Below, one piece after another: positions 1-8,045 of a stretch of DNA of 64,000 nt. The stretch is taken from assembly GCA_910587955.1 (NCBI GenBank), contig CAJUNN010000006.1:1-64000 (forward strand). Reading direction: 5' to 3'. The notes under the pieces were generated by a model. It ran no database searches. It was not told the origin of the DNA and saw nothing but the letters and a program-made list of their open reading frames with translations. The DNA comes from an uncultured Lachnospiraceae bacterium (GTDB taxonomy: Bacteria; Bacillota; Clostridia; Lachnospirales; Lachnospiraceae). The number at the start of each line of letters is the position of its first letter. Position 1 is the first letter of the stretch. The translations under genes were made by a program, and so were the position numbers.

Positions 1-15
1 CGCAAACCCTTGATT

Positions 16-1521
16 TTACTGGTCTTTTCCGCCAAGCGTTTTCATTGTCGGGAACAGCAAAACATCCCGTATCGCCGCCGAATCCGTCAGCAGCATGCAC
101 ATCCTGTCAATCCCAAATCCAATTCCCCCTGTGGGCGGCATTCCAATCTCCAGCGCATTCAGGAAATCCTCATCGGTGGTATTGGCCTCCTCATCGCCCT
201 GGGCCAAAAGCTCCTCCTGCGCCTTGAAGCGCTCTCTCTGATCGATGGGGTCATTCAGCTCGGAGTAGGCGTTGGCCATCTCCCAGCCGTTCATAAAGAA
301 CTCAAAGCGCTCCACATAGTCCGGGTTGTCCGGCTTTTTCTTGGTAAGAGGCGAAATCTCAATGGGATGATCCATCACAAAGGTGGGCTGAATCAAATGC
401 TCCTCCGCAAATGCTTCAAAGAACAGGCTCAAAATATCACCCTTCTTATGCCGCTCCTCAAATTCCACGCCCTTCTCTTTTGCCAGGGCTTTGGCCTCCT
501 CGGTGGTCTGAATCCGGTCAAAATCAACCCCCGCGTACTTCTTCACGGCCTCAACCATGGTAATGCGCTCAAAAGGCTTTCCGAGATCCATCTCCACTCC
601 GTTGTACACAATCGTTGTTGTTCCCAGAACCTCCTGTGCCACATGGCGGTAAAGATTCTCCGTCAAATCCATCATGCCGTGATAATCCGTGTAAGCCTGG
701 TAAAGCTCCATCAGGGTAAACTCCGGGTTGTGGCGTGTATCCAGGCCCTCGTTGCGGAACACACGGCCAATCTCATAGACGCGCTCCAGGCCGCCTACGA
801 TCAGACGCTTCAGATACAGCTCCAGGGAAATACGCAGCTTAAAATCTTCATCCAGGGCATTGAAATGTGTCTGGAAGGGTCTTGCGGCCGCGCCGCCGGC
901 ATTGGCTACCAGCATGGGCGTCTCCACCTCCAGAAAGCCCTGTCCGTCCAGATAGCGCCGGATGCTGCTTAAAATGCGGGAGCGCTTTACAAAGGTATCT
1001 TTCACCTCCGCATTCATAATCAAATCCGTATACCGCTGCCGGTAGCGCACATCCGTGTTGGTCAAACCGTGAAACTTCTCGGGGAGAATCTGCAGGCTCT
1101 TGGCAAGCAGTGTGATCTCTGCGGCATGGATGGAAATTTCGCCGGTTTTCGTGCGGAATACCTCGCCGCGGATCCCGATAATATCACCGATATCGTACTT
1201 TTTAAAATCCTTATAGGATTCCTCGCCCACGCTGTCCCTAGCCACATAAGACTGGATATTGCCCTTCAAATCCTGGATATTGCAGAAAGAAGCCTTTCCC
1301 ATAATGCGCTTGGACATCATACGGCCGGCCACCGTAACGGTTTTTCCCTCCAGGTTGTCAAATTCATCCTTAATCTCCTGGCTGTGACAGCTCACATCAA
1401 ACTTTGTAATCTGAAACGGGTCCATGCCCCGTCCCTGCAGATCCGCCAGCTTTTCCCTACGCACCTTGAGAAGCTGCTTAATATCCTGCTCCTGGGGTGC
1501 CCCGTTCTTCTGTTCTCCCAT
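16..1521 (-). CDS. lysS: Lysyl-tRNA synthetase, class II
   Basis: Charges tRNA-Lys with lysine in the cytoplasm. The protein (501 aa) has an N-terminal OB-fold anticodon-binding domain (about residues 60-155) followed by the class II catalytic core, with motif 2 (VFRNEG, then TRHNPEFT) and motif 3 near the C-terminus (GFGIDRMCML). Length is normal for bacterial LysS. A GTG lies directly before the ATG used here; the ATG has GGAG nine bases upstream and is preferred. It follows greA by about 27 bp, so greA-lysS is probably one transcript, an arrangement seen in many Firmicutes. Assignment is firm. Confidence 0.97.
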   Translation of the reverse strand: MGEQKNGAPQEQDIKQLLKVRREKLADLQGRGMDPFQITKFDVSCHSQEIKDEFDNLEGKTVTVAGRMMSKRIMGKASFCNIQDLKGNIQSYVARDSVGEESYKDFKKYDIGDIIGIRGEVFRTKTGEISIHAAEITLLAKSLQILPEKFHGLTNTDVRYRQRYTDLIMNAEVKDTFVKRSRILSSIRRYLDGQGFLEVETPMLVANAGGAAARPFQTHFNALDEDFKLRISLELYLKRLIVGGLERVYEIGRVFRNEGLDTRHNPEFTLMELYQAYTDYHGMMDLTENLYRHVAQEVLGTTTIVYNGVEMDLGKPFERITMVEAVKKYAGVDFDRIQTTEEAKALAKEKGVEFEERHKKGDILSLFFEAFAEEHLIQPTFVMDHPIEISPLTKKKPDNPDYVERFEFFMNGWEMANAYSELNDPIDQRERFKAQEELLAQGDEEANTTDEDFLNALEIGMPPTGGIGFGIDRMCMLLTDSAAIRDVLLFPTMKTLGGKDQ

Positions 1522-1548
1522 CACTCTACACTCCTATTCCCATTTCGT

Positions 1549-2031
1549 CTAATTGGAACGCTGAATCTCCAGTACCTTATATTCAATCATGCCCGCCTGT
1601 GTCTCTACCCGGACTGTATCTCCCACTTTCGCGCCGAGAAGCGCTTTCCCCACGGGAGATTCATTGGAAATCTTTCCGCCCAGGCTGTTCGCCTCGGAAG
1701 AACCCACAATCTTAAATTCCTCCTCCTCGTCAAACTCCACATCCAGGACCTTCACCTTGCAGCCCACGTTGATCTTGTCCAGATCCACTTCATCCTCAAC
1801 CACAACCTCTGCATTCTTGAGAATTTTCTCAATCTGTTCAATTCTGGCTTCGATGTCACGCTGCTCGTCCTTTGCCGCATCATACTCGGCATTCTCCGAG
1901 AGATCGCCCTGCTCTCTCGCTTCCTTGATCTTCTGGGCAATCTGTTTCCTCTTCACCACTTTCAGATCTTGAAGCTCGTCCTCCAGTTTTTTCAGACCCT
2001 CGTAAGTCAGTAAATTTTTCTTTTCGCTCAT
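1549..2031 (-). CDS. greA: Transcription elongation factor GreA
   Basis: Rescues backtracked RNA polymerase by stimulating transcript cleavage. The 160-aa protein shows the two GreA parts: an N-terminal antiparallel coiled coil (about 1-75) whose tip carries the acidic DLSEN motif (43-47) that reaches into the secondary channel, and a C-terminal FKBP-like domain (about 85-158) with the conserved NESPVGKALLG stretch. Length is typical. It is first of the greA-lysS pair and has a consensus promoter about 115 bp upstream, overlapping the 3' end of dusB. Confidence 0.97.
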   Translation of the reverse strand: MSEKKNLLTYEGLKKLEDELQDLKVVKRKQIAQKIKEAREQGDLSENAEYDAAKDEQRDIEARIEQIEKILKNAEVVVEDEVDLDKINVGCKVKVLDVEFDEEEEFKIVGSSEANSLGGKISNESPVGKALLGAKVGDTVRVETQAGMIEYKVLEIQRSN

Positions 2032-2143
2032 TTCCCTTTACATCCTTCCTGTTTCTACTAATCTATTTCATTATATCTTTTTTTGTCCCAAATATACCCC
2101 AAGCTTTGTCTCCGTTTCCATTATCTCCGCAGACATTCACAGT

Positions 2144-2172
2144 ATTATACCTTAACCCCCTGTTATTGTCAA
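2144..2172 (-). promoter_or_regulatory. Sigma-A promoter of greA-lysS
   Basis: On the minus strand a perfect TTGACA (-35, 2167-2172) and perfect TATAAT (-10, 2144-2149) are separated by 17 bp. The -35 box overlaps the last codons of dusB. It implies a 5' leader of about 105 nt before greA. Confidence 0.8.
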
Positions 2173-3117
2173 TACTAAGGACTCCAGCTCCGCTAGGCTC
2201 TCCGCACTGTTAATCCTGGCCCTCAGACGGGCCGAATGGGGATATCCCGCCGTGTACCAGGATACATGCTTGCGCATCTCCCGGACTGCCGTGTAATCAC
2301 CCTTCAGCTCTGCCTGCATTCGTGCATGGCGCAGTATCATCCCCTGCACCTCCTCAGCCGAAGGACGTTCCTCCAAAATCCCCGTATCCAGATACGTCCG
2401 GATTTGATGGAAAATCCAGGGGGTTCCTCTGGCCGCCCTTCCCACCATCACCCCGTCGCAACCCGTCTCCTCCAAAAGGGCTTTCGCCTTTTGGGGAGAA
2501 TCCACATCCCCGTTTCCAATCACCGGAATGGAAACCGCCTCCTTTACCTGGCGGATGATGTCCCAATCCGCACAGCCGGAATAATACTGTTCCCTGGTTC
2601 TCCCGTGAACAGCCACTGCAGCGGCCCCGCTTCCCTCCGCGATCCGGGCAATCTCCACTGCATTGATCTGGTTCTCGTCAAAGCCCTTACGGATTTTCAC
2701 CGTCACAGGCTTTTTCACGGCCCGGACCGTACGGCTCACAATCTCCTCCACCAGCTTCGGATTCCGCATCAGGGCAGAGCCCTCCCCGTTTCCCACAATC
2801 TTGGGAACCGGACACCCCATATTCAAATCCAGAATATCAAAAGAGCGCTCTTCTATTTCTGACGCAACCCGGCTTATCACCTCCGGATCCGACCCAAACA
2901 GCTGCAGGGACACGGGATGCTCTCCAGGTGCAGTCTCCATCAGACGTTCCGTATTCCGGTTGTGAAAAGCAATCGCTTTCGCACTGACCATTTCCATACA
3001 CACCAGCCCTGCCCCCTGCTCCCTGCACAGCAAACGAAATGGCAGGTCCGTCACCCCTGCCATCGGTGCCAGTATCACCTGGTTTAGAAGTTCCACATTT
3101 CCAATTTTCAGCTTCAT
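2152..3117 (-). CDS. dusB: tRNA-dihydrouridine synthase (DusB type)
   Basis: FMN enzyme that reduces uridines of tRNA D-loops. The 321-aa TIM barrel begins with the FMN-binding APMAGVTDLPFR segment (17-28). It has the LNMGCPVPK motif with catalytic Cys102 and the VKIRKGF lysine motif, then the C-terminal helical tRNA-binding domain. It follows the lipase-like gene by 3 bp and appears to end a long minus-strand gene run starting at the patatin-like gene. Substrate position (U16, U17, U20) cannot be read from the sequence; DusB is the usual Firmicute form. Confidence 0.93.
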   Translation of the reverse strand: MKLKIGNVELLNQVILAPMAGVTDLPFRLLCREQGAGLVCMEMVSAKAIAFHNRNTERLMETAPGEHPVSLQLFGSDPEVISRVASEIEERSFDILDLNMGCPVPKIVGNGEGSALMRNPKLVEEIVSRTVRAVKKPVTVKIRKGFDENQINAVEIARIAEGSGAAAVAVHGRTREQYYSGCADWDIIRQVKEAVSIPVIGNGDVDSPQKAKALLEETGCDGVMVGRAARGTPWIFHQIRTYLDTGILEERPSAEEVQGMILRHARMQAELKGDYTAVREMRKHVSWYTAGYPHSARLRARINSAESLAELESLVLTITGG

Positions 3118-3120
3118 CTC

Positions 3121-3900
3121 TTAAAATCCCCTCTCCGCCAGATCCTGCACTAGACGGCTGTAAAATTTTGTCATGCAGAATCCTCCGGCATCTCTTTTCC
3201 GGGAATCCACCAGATCCAGATGGGAAATATTTTCAACGGTTCCCCTATATACACCCCAATGCGTTCTGTCCGGCGATACCAGACCGTCATTCTCCCCGTC
3301 CTGCAAAAGGACCAGCTTGCGAAAAAGCAGCATCAAAGGATCCTCCCCGGAGGACGCAAGCCTGGCCCCATAGCTCTGATAATATACCAGAGGGCTGTCC
3401 GGATTTTTTTCATTAAAACTTTTCAGATATGCCGGGGTAAGCTGGCGCAGCGCCTTCCCGGAATCCGGCGCCTTATCCCCCAAAGCTTTCCAGAACCTAT
3501 CTGCCCCACAGCCGTAAAGACGCATAAACCCCTTTTTGCTGCACCAGTATTTTGCCGTCCTGGAACCGTAATGAGGTGTGCAAAGTGTGGTGAGAGAAGC
3601 CGCCCAGGAAGCTCTTCCCAGGGTGGAAATCAGATAGCGGGCCTCCAGGCCGCCCTTGGAATGTGCGATTATATTCACTTTCCTGCCGCCCTCCCGCTCC
3701 CGGATTTCCTGCAGGCGCTTCTCCAGCTGTCCGGCATTTCCCTCAATGCTTCCTGCCGCATCCTGTCCGCCCAAATAGACCCGTACCCCTTGTCCTTCCA
3801 GATAAGAAGGTATCCGCCCGAAATATTCAAAGGGCCGGTCATCCCGGCAGTTCAGTCCGTGGACCAGAAAAACCGGATATCTGGTAACTTGTTTTTTCAA
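3121..3900 (-). CDS. Alpha/beta-hydrolase, lipase-like
   Basis: Probable carboxylic-ester or acylglycerol hydrolase. Near the N-terminus it has the oxyanion-hole HGLN (14-17), then the nucleophile elbow AHSKGG with Ser81, resembling the AHSxGG elbow of Gram-positive lipases. Asp205 in ENDGLVS and His227 in SHLDL are the best remaining triad candidates. No signal peptide or membrane segment is visible in its 259 aa, so it is probably intracellular. It lies 27 bp after the Lgt-like gene and 3 bp before dusB. Substrate unknown; placement beside an Lgt-like gene suggests, weakly, lipid metabolism. Confidence 0.8.
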   Translation of the reverse strand: MKKQVTRYPVFLVHGLNCRDDRPFEYFGRIPSYLEGQGVRVYLGGQDAAGSIEGNAGQLEKRLQEIREREGGRKVNIIAHSKGGLEARYLISTLGRASWAASLTTLCTPHYGSRTAKYWCSKKGFMRLYGCGADRFWKALGDKAPDSGKALRQLTPAYLKSFNEKNPDSPLVYYQSYGARLASSGEDPLMLLFRKLVLLQDGENDGLVSPDRTHWGVYRGTVENISHLDLVDSRKRDAGGFCMTKFYSRLVQDLAERGF

Positions 3901-3927
3901 ACAAATCCCCTCCTAGTACCGCTTCTA

Positions 3928-5343
3928 TTACAATTCCCCCACAACAGAGGCCAGCATCAGGAAACGCTCCGTAAACTGCTCCTTGTCCTCCTGGCTCACC
4001 CCGTAATAGAGATAGACGTCTTTGATAATCTCTTCCAGCGCTGCCTGCTCTTCCTCTCCGCCTTTCCCATAAGAGCTGGACACCTGGAAGACTCCGTAGC
4101 TCCTCTCCACCACAAAATTCAGGACAGCTTCCGGATGGTCCTTGGGAACAATCCGGTATTGGCACAGATCCAGGGGCAGTTCCTCCGCCGAAATTTCTTC
4201 CGCTTCCTGAAACCGTTTCCGGATCTGCTCTTCAAAAGCTTCCAAATTTTTCTTTGACTTGGGGAATTCCGGCTCCGGCGTCTTCAGAAGATCCGGCCGA
4301 TGCCGGAATACCATGTTGACACGCATGGACTTCTCCTGGCTCTGCACCTCCGGGTTGTCTGCGCTCAAAAGAAGCGCAGCGTACTTCTCTGTCAGATACT
4401 GCTCCGTCTCCTGGATGGTATGCGGAGCTGCGGGAATTCTCTCTGCTATCTTGCGCATCCGTTCTTCCCGCCTGGCTTTTCCCTTGGGATCATCTCCTGT
4501 TTTTCCTGCCAGAAAAACAGAGGTCGGACCGTCTGCCCCGCCTATAATGCTCACAGCCGCCGCTGCCTTTTTGCCGTACGCCCGCGCGGTTCCCCGCTTC
4601 CCTAAGACCCAGAAAAGGACACAGCCAAACAGAAACATAAAGAGCGAAATAAACTGGGATGTGGACAGAGCGCCCACACTGCCTCTCTCCATATCACCTC
4701 TCAGAAACTCCAGGAAAAACCTTCCTATGCTGTAGAGAATAAAAAATAGCCCGGCCACCTGGCCTTCTCCCTTTTTATACTTCTTCGCAAATACAAGCAG
4801 AAGAGCAAAATGCGCAAAGTTCAAAACACTGGATATTGCCTGGGTAGGAATCAACGGAATGCCATTGGGCGCATAGTCGGATCCGTGAAACACCATAAAC
4901 AGCGGCCCGCTTGTCTCCCTGCCGTAGCAGCAGCCGGCCAGAATGCAGCCGATCCGGCCAAATCCCTGGGCCATGGCAACAGAGGGAACCGCCAGATCAA
5001 AATAGCTCAAAGCATTCAATTTTCTCCATCGGCAGTAGAGAATCACTCCCAGTACGCCGCCAATCAAAGCGCCGTAGATAACAAAACCGTAAGCAAGATC
5101 CTGGAACAGCATAGCAGGATTGGCCGCAATCTGCGGAAGAATTGTAAGATAATACAAAACTTTTCCACCCAGCAGGCCGCCCACCACCGCCCAGCAGGTC
5201 AGACCAAAAACCGCCTCGTCATCCAATCCAATCCGCCTGGCCCGGTATTCCGCCAGAAGATAGGCAAGCATAATGCCGATTGCGATCATCAATCCGTAAC
5301 CGTAGACCATAGTAGGTCCAATCCTAAAAAGTTCATTCCTCAT
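3928..5343 (-). CDS. lgt: Lgt-like prolipoprotein diacylglyceryl transferase with C-terminal extension
   Basis: Lgt transfers a diacylglyceryl group from phosphatidylglycerol to the lipobox cysteine of prelipoproteins at the membrane. Residues 1-250 are a seven-helix Lgt domain with GFGRIGC (127-133) containing the family Arg. In the segment where E. coli Lgt has its essential His103, this protein reads IYGALIGG, so a Tyr (90) stands in that place. After the last helix come the motif SIIGGADGPTSVFLAGK (265-281), familiar from Na+-translocating decarboxylase beta subunits, and about 190 residues of charged soluble sequence: 471 aa against the usual 260-300. The start ATG has AGGAG seven bases upstream; the RBS lies inside the preceding gene. 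Family is sure; activity and the role of the tail are not. Confidence 0.85.
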   Translation of the reverse strand: MRNELFRIGPTMVYGYGLMIAIGIMLAYLLAEYRARRIGLDDEAVFGLTCWAVVGGLLGGKVLYYLTILPQIAANPAMLFQDLAYGFVIYGALIGGVLGVILYCRWRKLNALSYFDLAVPSVAMAQGFGRIGCILAGCCYGRETSGPLFMVFHGSDYAPNGIPLIPTQAISSVLNFAHFALLLVFAKKYKKGEGQVAGLFFILYSIGRFFLEFLRGDMERGSVGALSTSQFISLFMFLFGCVLFWVLGKRGTARAYGKKAAAAVSIIGGADGPTSVFLAGKTGDDPKGKARREERMRKIAERIPAAPHTIQETEQYLTEKYAALLLSADNPEVQSQEKSMRVNMVFRHRPDLLKTPEPEFPKSKKNLEAFEEQIRKRFQEAEEISAEELPLDLCQYRIVPKDHPEAVLNFVVERSYGVFQVSSSYGKGGEEEQAALEEIIKDVYLYYGVSQEDKEQFTERFLMLASVVGEL

Positions 5344-5674
5344 AATCCATCTCCTCATCCAGGAAAAACACTTTATAAAACAGCTCCAGAGAAGTGAGCA
5401 GTTCTTCTTTCTCTCTCTGCATTTCCTTGATTTTCAGGCCGCTCCCAATTTCATCAAAAAAGAAATCATCCTCTTTGCTGGACACCTGAAAGACAAGCGA
5501 CCCATCCTCCTCAAATTCCAGTGTCAGCACGCCTCCGATCTCCGAAACAAACAGAACGCACAAAATTTTCAGCTCATCCTGGACCGAAGCCGGAAGAGCC
5601 GAAAAGTCTTCATTAAAATAATATTTTTCTTCATAGGAGCTGGCTCCGCAAAGCACAACATTTTCCTGATACAT
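5333..5674 (-). CDS. Small acidic protein, DUF6145-like
   Basis: Conserved small protein of unknown function, 113 aa from the ATG that has GGAGA six bases upstream; an in-frame ATG 18 bp earlier has a poorer RBS. The sequence is strongly acidic, with a compact alpha/beta pattern (VLTLEFEEDGSLVFQVSS in the middle) and a C-terminal helix (EKEELLTSLELFYKVFF). It has no signal peptide or membrane helix. Its 3' end overlaps the Lgt-like start, implying translational coupling. I recognise it as resembling a Lachnospiraceae family (DUF6145) from memory only. Confidence 0.7.
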   Translation of the reverse strand: MYQENVVLCGASSYEEKYYFNEDFSALPASVQDELKILCVLFVSEIGGVLTLEFEEDGSLVFQVSSKEDDFFFDEIGSGLKIKEMQREKEELLTSLELFYKVFFLDEEMDYEE

Positions 5675-5719
5675 GATTCTCTCCATTTCCAAAGCTATCC
5701 GTCACGGGAACAAAGCTCC

Positions 5720-6721
5720 CTACACATAACCGTAGACGCCCCTGACCGAAACCTCTCCGGCATAAACTGCTGTCACAGAGCCGTCTTCCCTGCGGATCAG
5801 AAGCTCTCCCTTATCATTGATGCCAAGAGCCGTTCCTATATATTCATGTCCCGGCTCCAATACGCGGACCGTCTTGCCTTTGTTGACCAAAAGTTTTTCA
5901 TAGTCTCCCTGCAGAGCCCGGAGATCTTCGGTCTGAAGAAAAACCTGGTAACACGCCTCCAGGCGTTCCATACAGCGGGCTGTCAGTTCCGCCCTGGAAA
6001 ACTTTCTGCCTGCCGTCTGATAAAGGGAGGCCGCTGTCCGGGCAATCTCTTCCGGAAATTGTTCCGTGTTGACATTAATGCCGATTCCTACCACAATGTG
6101 ATTGATATAGTCCACCTCTGCGCTCAACTCCGTGAGTATGCCTGCAATCTTTTGTCCCTTAAGAACCAAATCATTGGGCCATTTAATCTGTACCGCCGGG
6201 GCCTTTTCTCCCAGAGCTTCTTCCAAAATTTCATTGCAGGCCTGAGCTGCAGCCAGTCCCATCACCAGCGTAAGCATAGAGGCATGGGCAGGAAGCATCC
6301 GGGGCCGCAGCAGAACACTCATGTAGATGGCTTCTCCCTGCGGAGAGCTCCACCCTTTGCCCCTGCGGCCCTTTCCCATGGTCTGCCGTTCCGCACAGAC
6401 CAGCGTTCCGTGGGGCATGCCCTCCTCCGCCAGCTGCTTGGCACGGGTGTTGGTGGAATCCGTTTCCTCAAAGCACACGCAGCTTTGTCCCATTTCCGCC
6501 GTGTGCAGCCTGCTTCCAATCTCCTCCTCTGTCATAATATCAGGGGAGGATACGATACGGTATCCCCGGTTCTTCACCGCCTCAATCTCATACCCTTCTT
6601 CCTTCAGCTGGCTGATGACTTTCCAAACCGCCGTCCGCGATACCTGAAGCATTTCGCAAAGCTCCTGGCCCGACACATAGCTCCCGGCCTCTCTCAGCAC
6701 AGACAATATCTCTTTTTTCAT
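5720..6721 (-). CDS. birA: Bifunctional biotin ligase / biotin operon repressor
   Basis: Attaches biotin to the acetyl-CoA carboxylase carrier protein and, through an N-terminal helix-turn-helix (about 1-57), represses biotin genes. The ligase domain has GKGRRGKGW (116-124, biotinyl-AMP loop) and KWPND (180-184), then the small C-terminal SH3-like domain. 333 aa, normal for class II BirA. The start is the ATG that overlaps the upstream stop codon (ATGA) and has GGTGG just before it; a GTG nine bases earlier is less likely. No biotin operon is visible in this window, so its targets are elsewhere. Confidence 0.93.
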   Translation of the reverse strand: MKKEILSVLREAGSYVSGQELCEMLQVSRTAVWKVISQLKEEGYEIEAVKNRGYRIVSSPDIMTEEEIGSRLHTAEMGQSCVCFEETDSTNTRAKQLAEEGMPHGTLVCAERQTMGKGRRGKGWSSPQGEAIYMSVLLRPRMLPAHASMLTLVMGLAAAQACNEILEEALGEKAPAVQIKWPNDLVLKGQKIAGILTELSAEVDYINHIVVGIGINVNTEQFPEEIARTAASLYQTAGRKFSRAELTARCMERLEACYQVFLQTEDLRALQGDYEKLLVNKGKTVRVLEPGHEYIGTALGINDKGELLIRREDGSVTAVYAGEVSVRGVYGYV

Positions 6722-7005
6722 CTTATCCACCGCGTGTGTATCACACTAAAAATCAAAGCCACCATCATGATTCCGGCAAATACGGAACAAAAATATCCCG
6801 CCACCCGCTTGCCTTTGGAAAGCTCCATAATCCCCGACAGGCTGCACATCAAAACACCCAGAAGAAATTCCAGCGGGAACAGAATGCCGTCGCCGTCTCC
6901 CACAAAGATCAAAATTGCCACAAGCAGGATCCCGCAGGCCAGAAACATATTCAATATTTTCAAACAGCAATAAGGTTCCCCGCCGGTTTTCCCGCTCCGC
7001 TTCAT
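6718..7005 (-). CDS. Small two- or three-helix membrane protein, unknown function
   Basis: A 95-aa hydrophobic protein with likely membrane segments at about 17-35, 41-59 and 69-88 and positively charged ends. I do not recognise a family. It sits 2 bp after argF and its stop codon overlaps the birA start (ATGA), so it is translated from the same message. Coupling on both sides argues it is a real gene. Confidence 0.65.
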   Translation of the reverse strand: MKRSGKTGGEPYCCLKILNMFLACGILLVAILIFVGDGDGILFPLEFLLGVLMCSLSGIMELSKGKRVAGYFCSVFAGIMMVALIFSVIHTRWIR

Positions 7006-7007
7006 CG

Positions 7008-7997
7008 TTATTCTCCCAAAGTTGCCGCCATAACCGCTTTAATTGTGTGCATCCGGTTTTCTGCCTCGTCAAACACCACGGACTGAGCCGACTCAAATAC
7101 TTCATCCGTTACTTCCATTTCAGAAATCCCGAATTTTTCACTCATTTCTTTGCCGATCTTTGTCTTCTGATCGTGGAAGGCCGGAAGGCAATGCGTAAAA
7201 ATAGCCTGCGGCCCCGCATTCTCCATCACCTTCCGGTTCACCAGGTAGGGAGACAGATCCCGGATCCGCTCTTCCCACACTTCGTCCGGTTCTCCCATAG
7301 ATACCCAGACATCCGTATAGATCACATCCGCGCCTTTCGTACCGCTCTCCACATCCTCGGTAAAGGAAACGGAGCCTCCTGTCTCCTTCGCCGCCTCCCT
7401 GCACCAAGCCGCCAGCTCCGGATCTGGGAAATACTTTTCCGGCGCACAGGCCGTAAAGTGCATTCCCATCTTCGCACAGGCAATCATCAAAGAATTCCCC
7501 ATATTATAACGGGCGTCCCCCATATAAACCAGCTTCACTCCCCGGAAATGTCCCAGATGTTCCCGCACCGTTAAAAGCATCGCCAGCATCTGGGTGGGAT
7601 GATACTCATTGGTCAGGCCGTTCCAAACGGGAACCTCCGCATACCTGGCCAATTCCTCCACGATTTCCTGTCCGTACCCCCGGTATTCAATTCCGTCAAA
7701 CATTCTTCCCAGCACCCGGGCCGTATCTGCAATACTCTCTTTTTTCCCAATCTGGGAAGCGGAAGGATCCAGATAAGTCGTTCCCATACCCAAATCATGG
7801 GCCGCCGTTTCGAAGGCGCAGCGGGTTCTGGTACTCGTCTTCTCAAAAATCAGTGCCACATTTTTGCCCCGCAAATCTTTCTCAATAATTCCCTGTTTCT
7901 TTCTCGCCTTCAGTTCTGCCGCCAGATCTACCAGATACTCAATCTCCTCCGGTGTAAAATCCTTTAAGGTTAAAAAATCCCGTCCTTTTAAATTCAT
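7008..7997 (-). CDS. argF: Ornithine carbamoyltransferase
   Basis: Forms citrulline from ornithine and carbamoyl phosphate, in arginine synthesis or, run backwards, in arginine fermentation. The 329-aa protein has the carbamoyl-phosphate site STRTR (55-59), HPTQ (133-136) and the ornithine-side HCLPAFHD motif near residue 270. No other arginine genes are adjacent, so biosynthetic (argF) and catabolic (arcB) roles cannot be separated by context. It lies in the middle of the minus-strand run between the patatin-like gene and the small membrane protein. Confidence 0.93.
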   Translation of the reverse strand: MNLKGRDFLTLKDFTPEEIEYLVDLAAELKARKKQGIIEKDLRGKNVALIFEKTSTRTRCAFETAAHDLGMGTTYLDPSASQIGKKESIADTARVLGRMFDGIEYRGYGQEIVEELARYAEVPVWNGLTNEYHPTQMLAMLLTVREHLGHFRGVKLVYMGDARYNMGNSLMIACAKMGMHFTACAPEKYFPDPELAAWCREAAKETGGSVSFTEDVESGTKGADVIYTDVWVSMGEPDEVWEERIRDLSPYLVNRKVMENAGPQAIFTHCLPAFHDQKTKIGKEMSEKFGISEMEVTDEVFESAQSVVFDEAENRMHTIKAVMAATLGE

Positions 7998-8045
7998 AGC
8001 TCTCGTCTCCTATTTCTCTTCTGCTTCATCCCTAAAGCTTCTAAC

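Noticed and set aside
3928..5674. Homology between the Lgt-like C-terminal tail and the neighbouring small acidic protein (shared FQVSS)
   Set aside because: Only five residues coincide; the surrounding patterns differ, so common origin is not supported.
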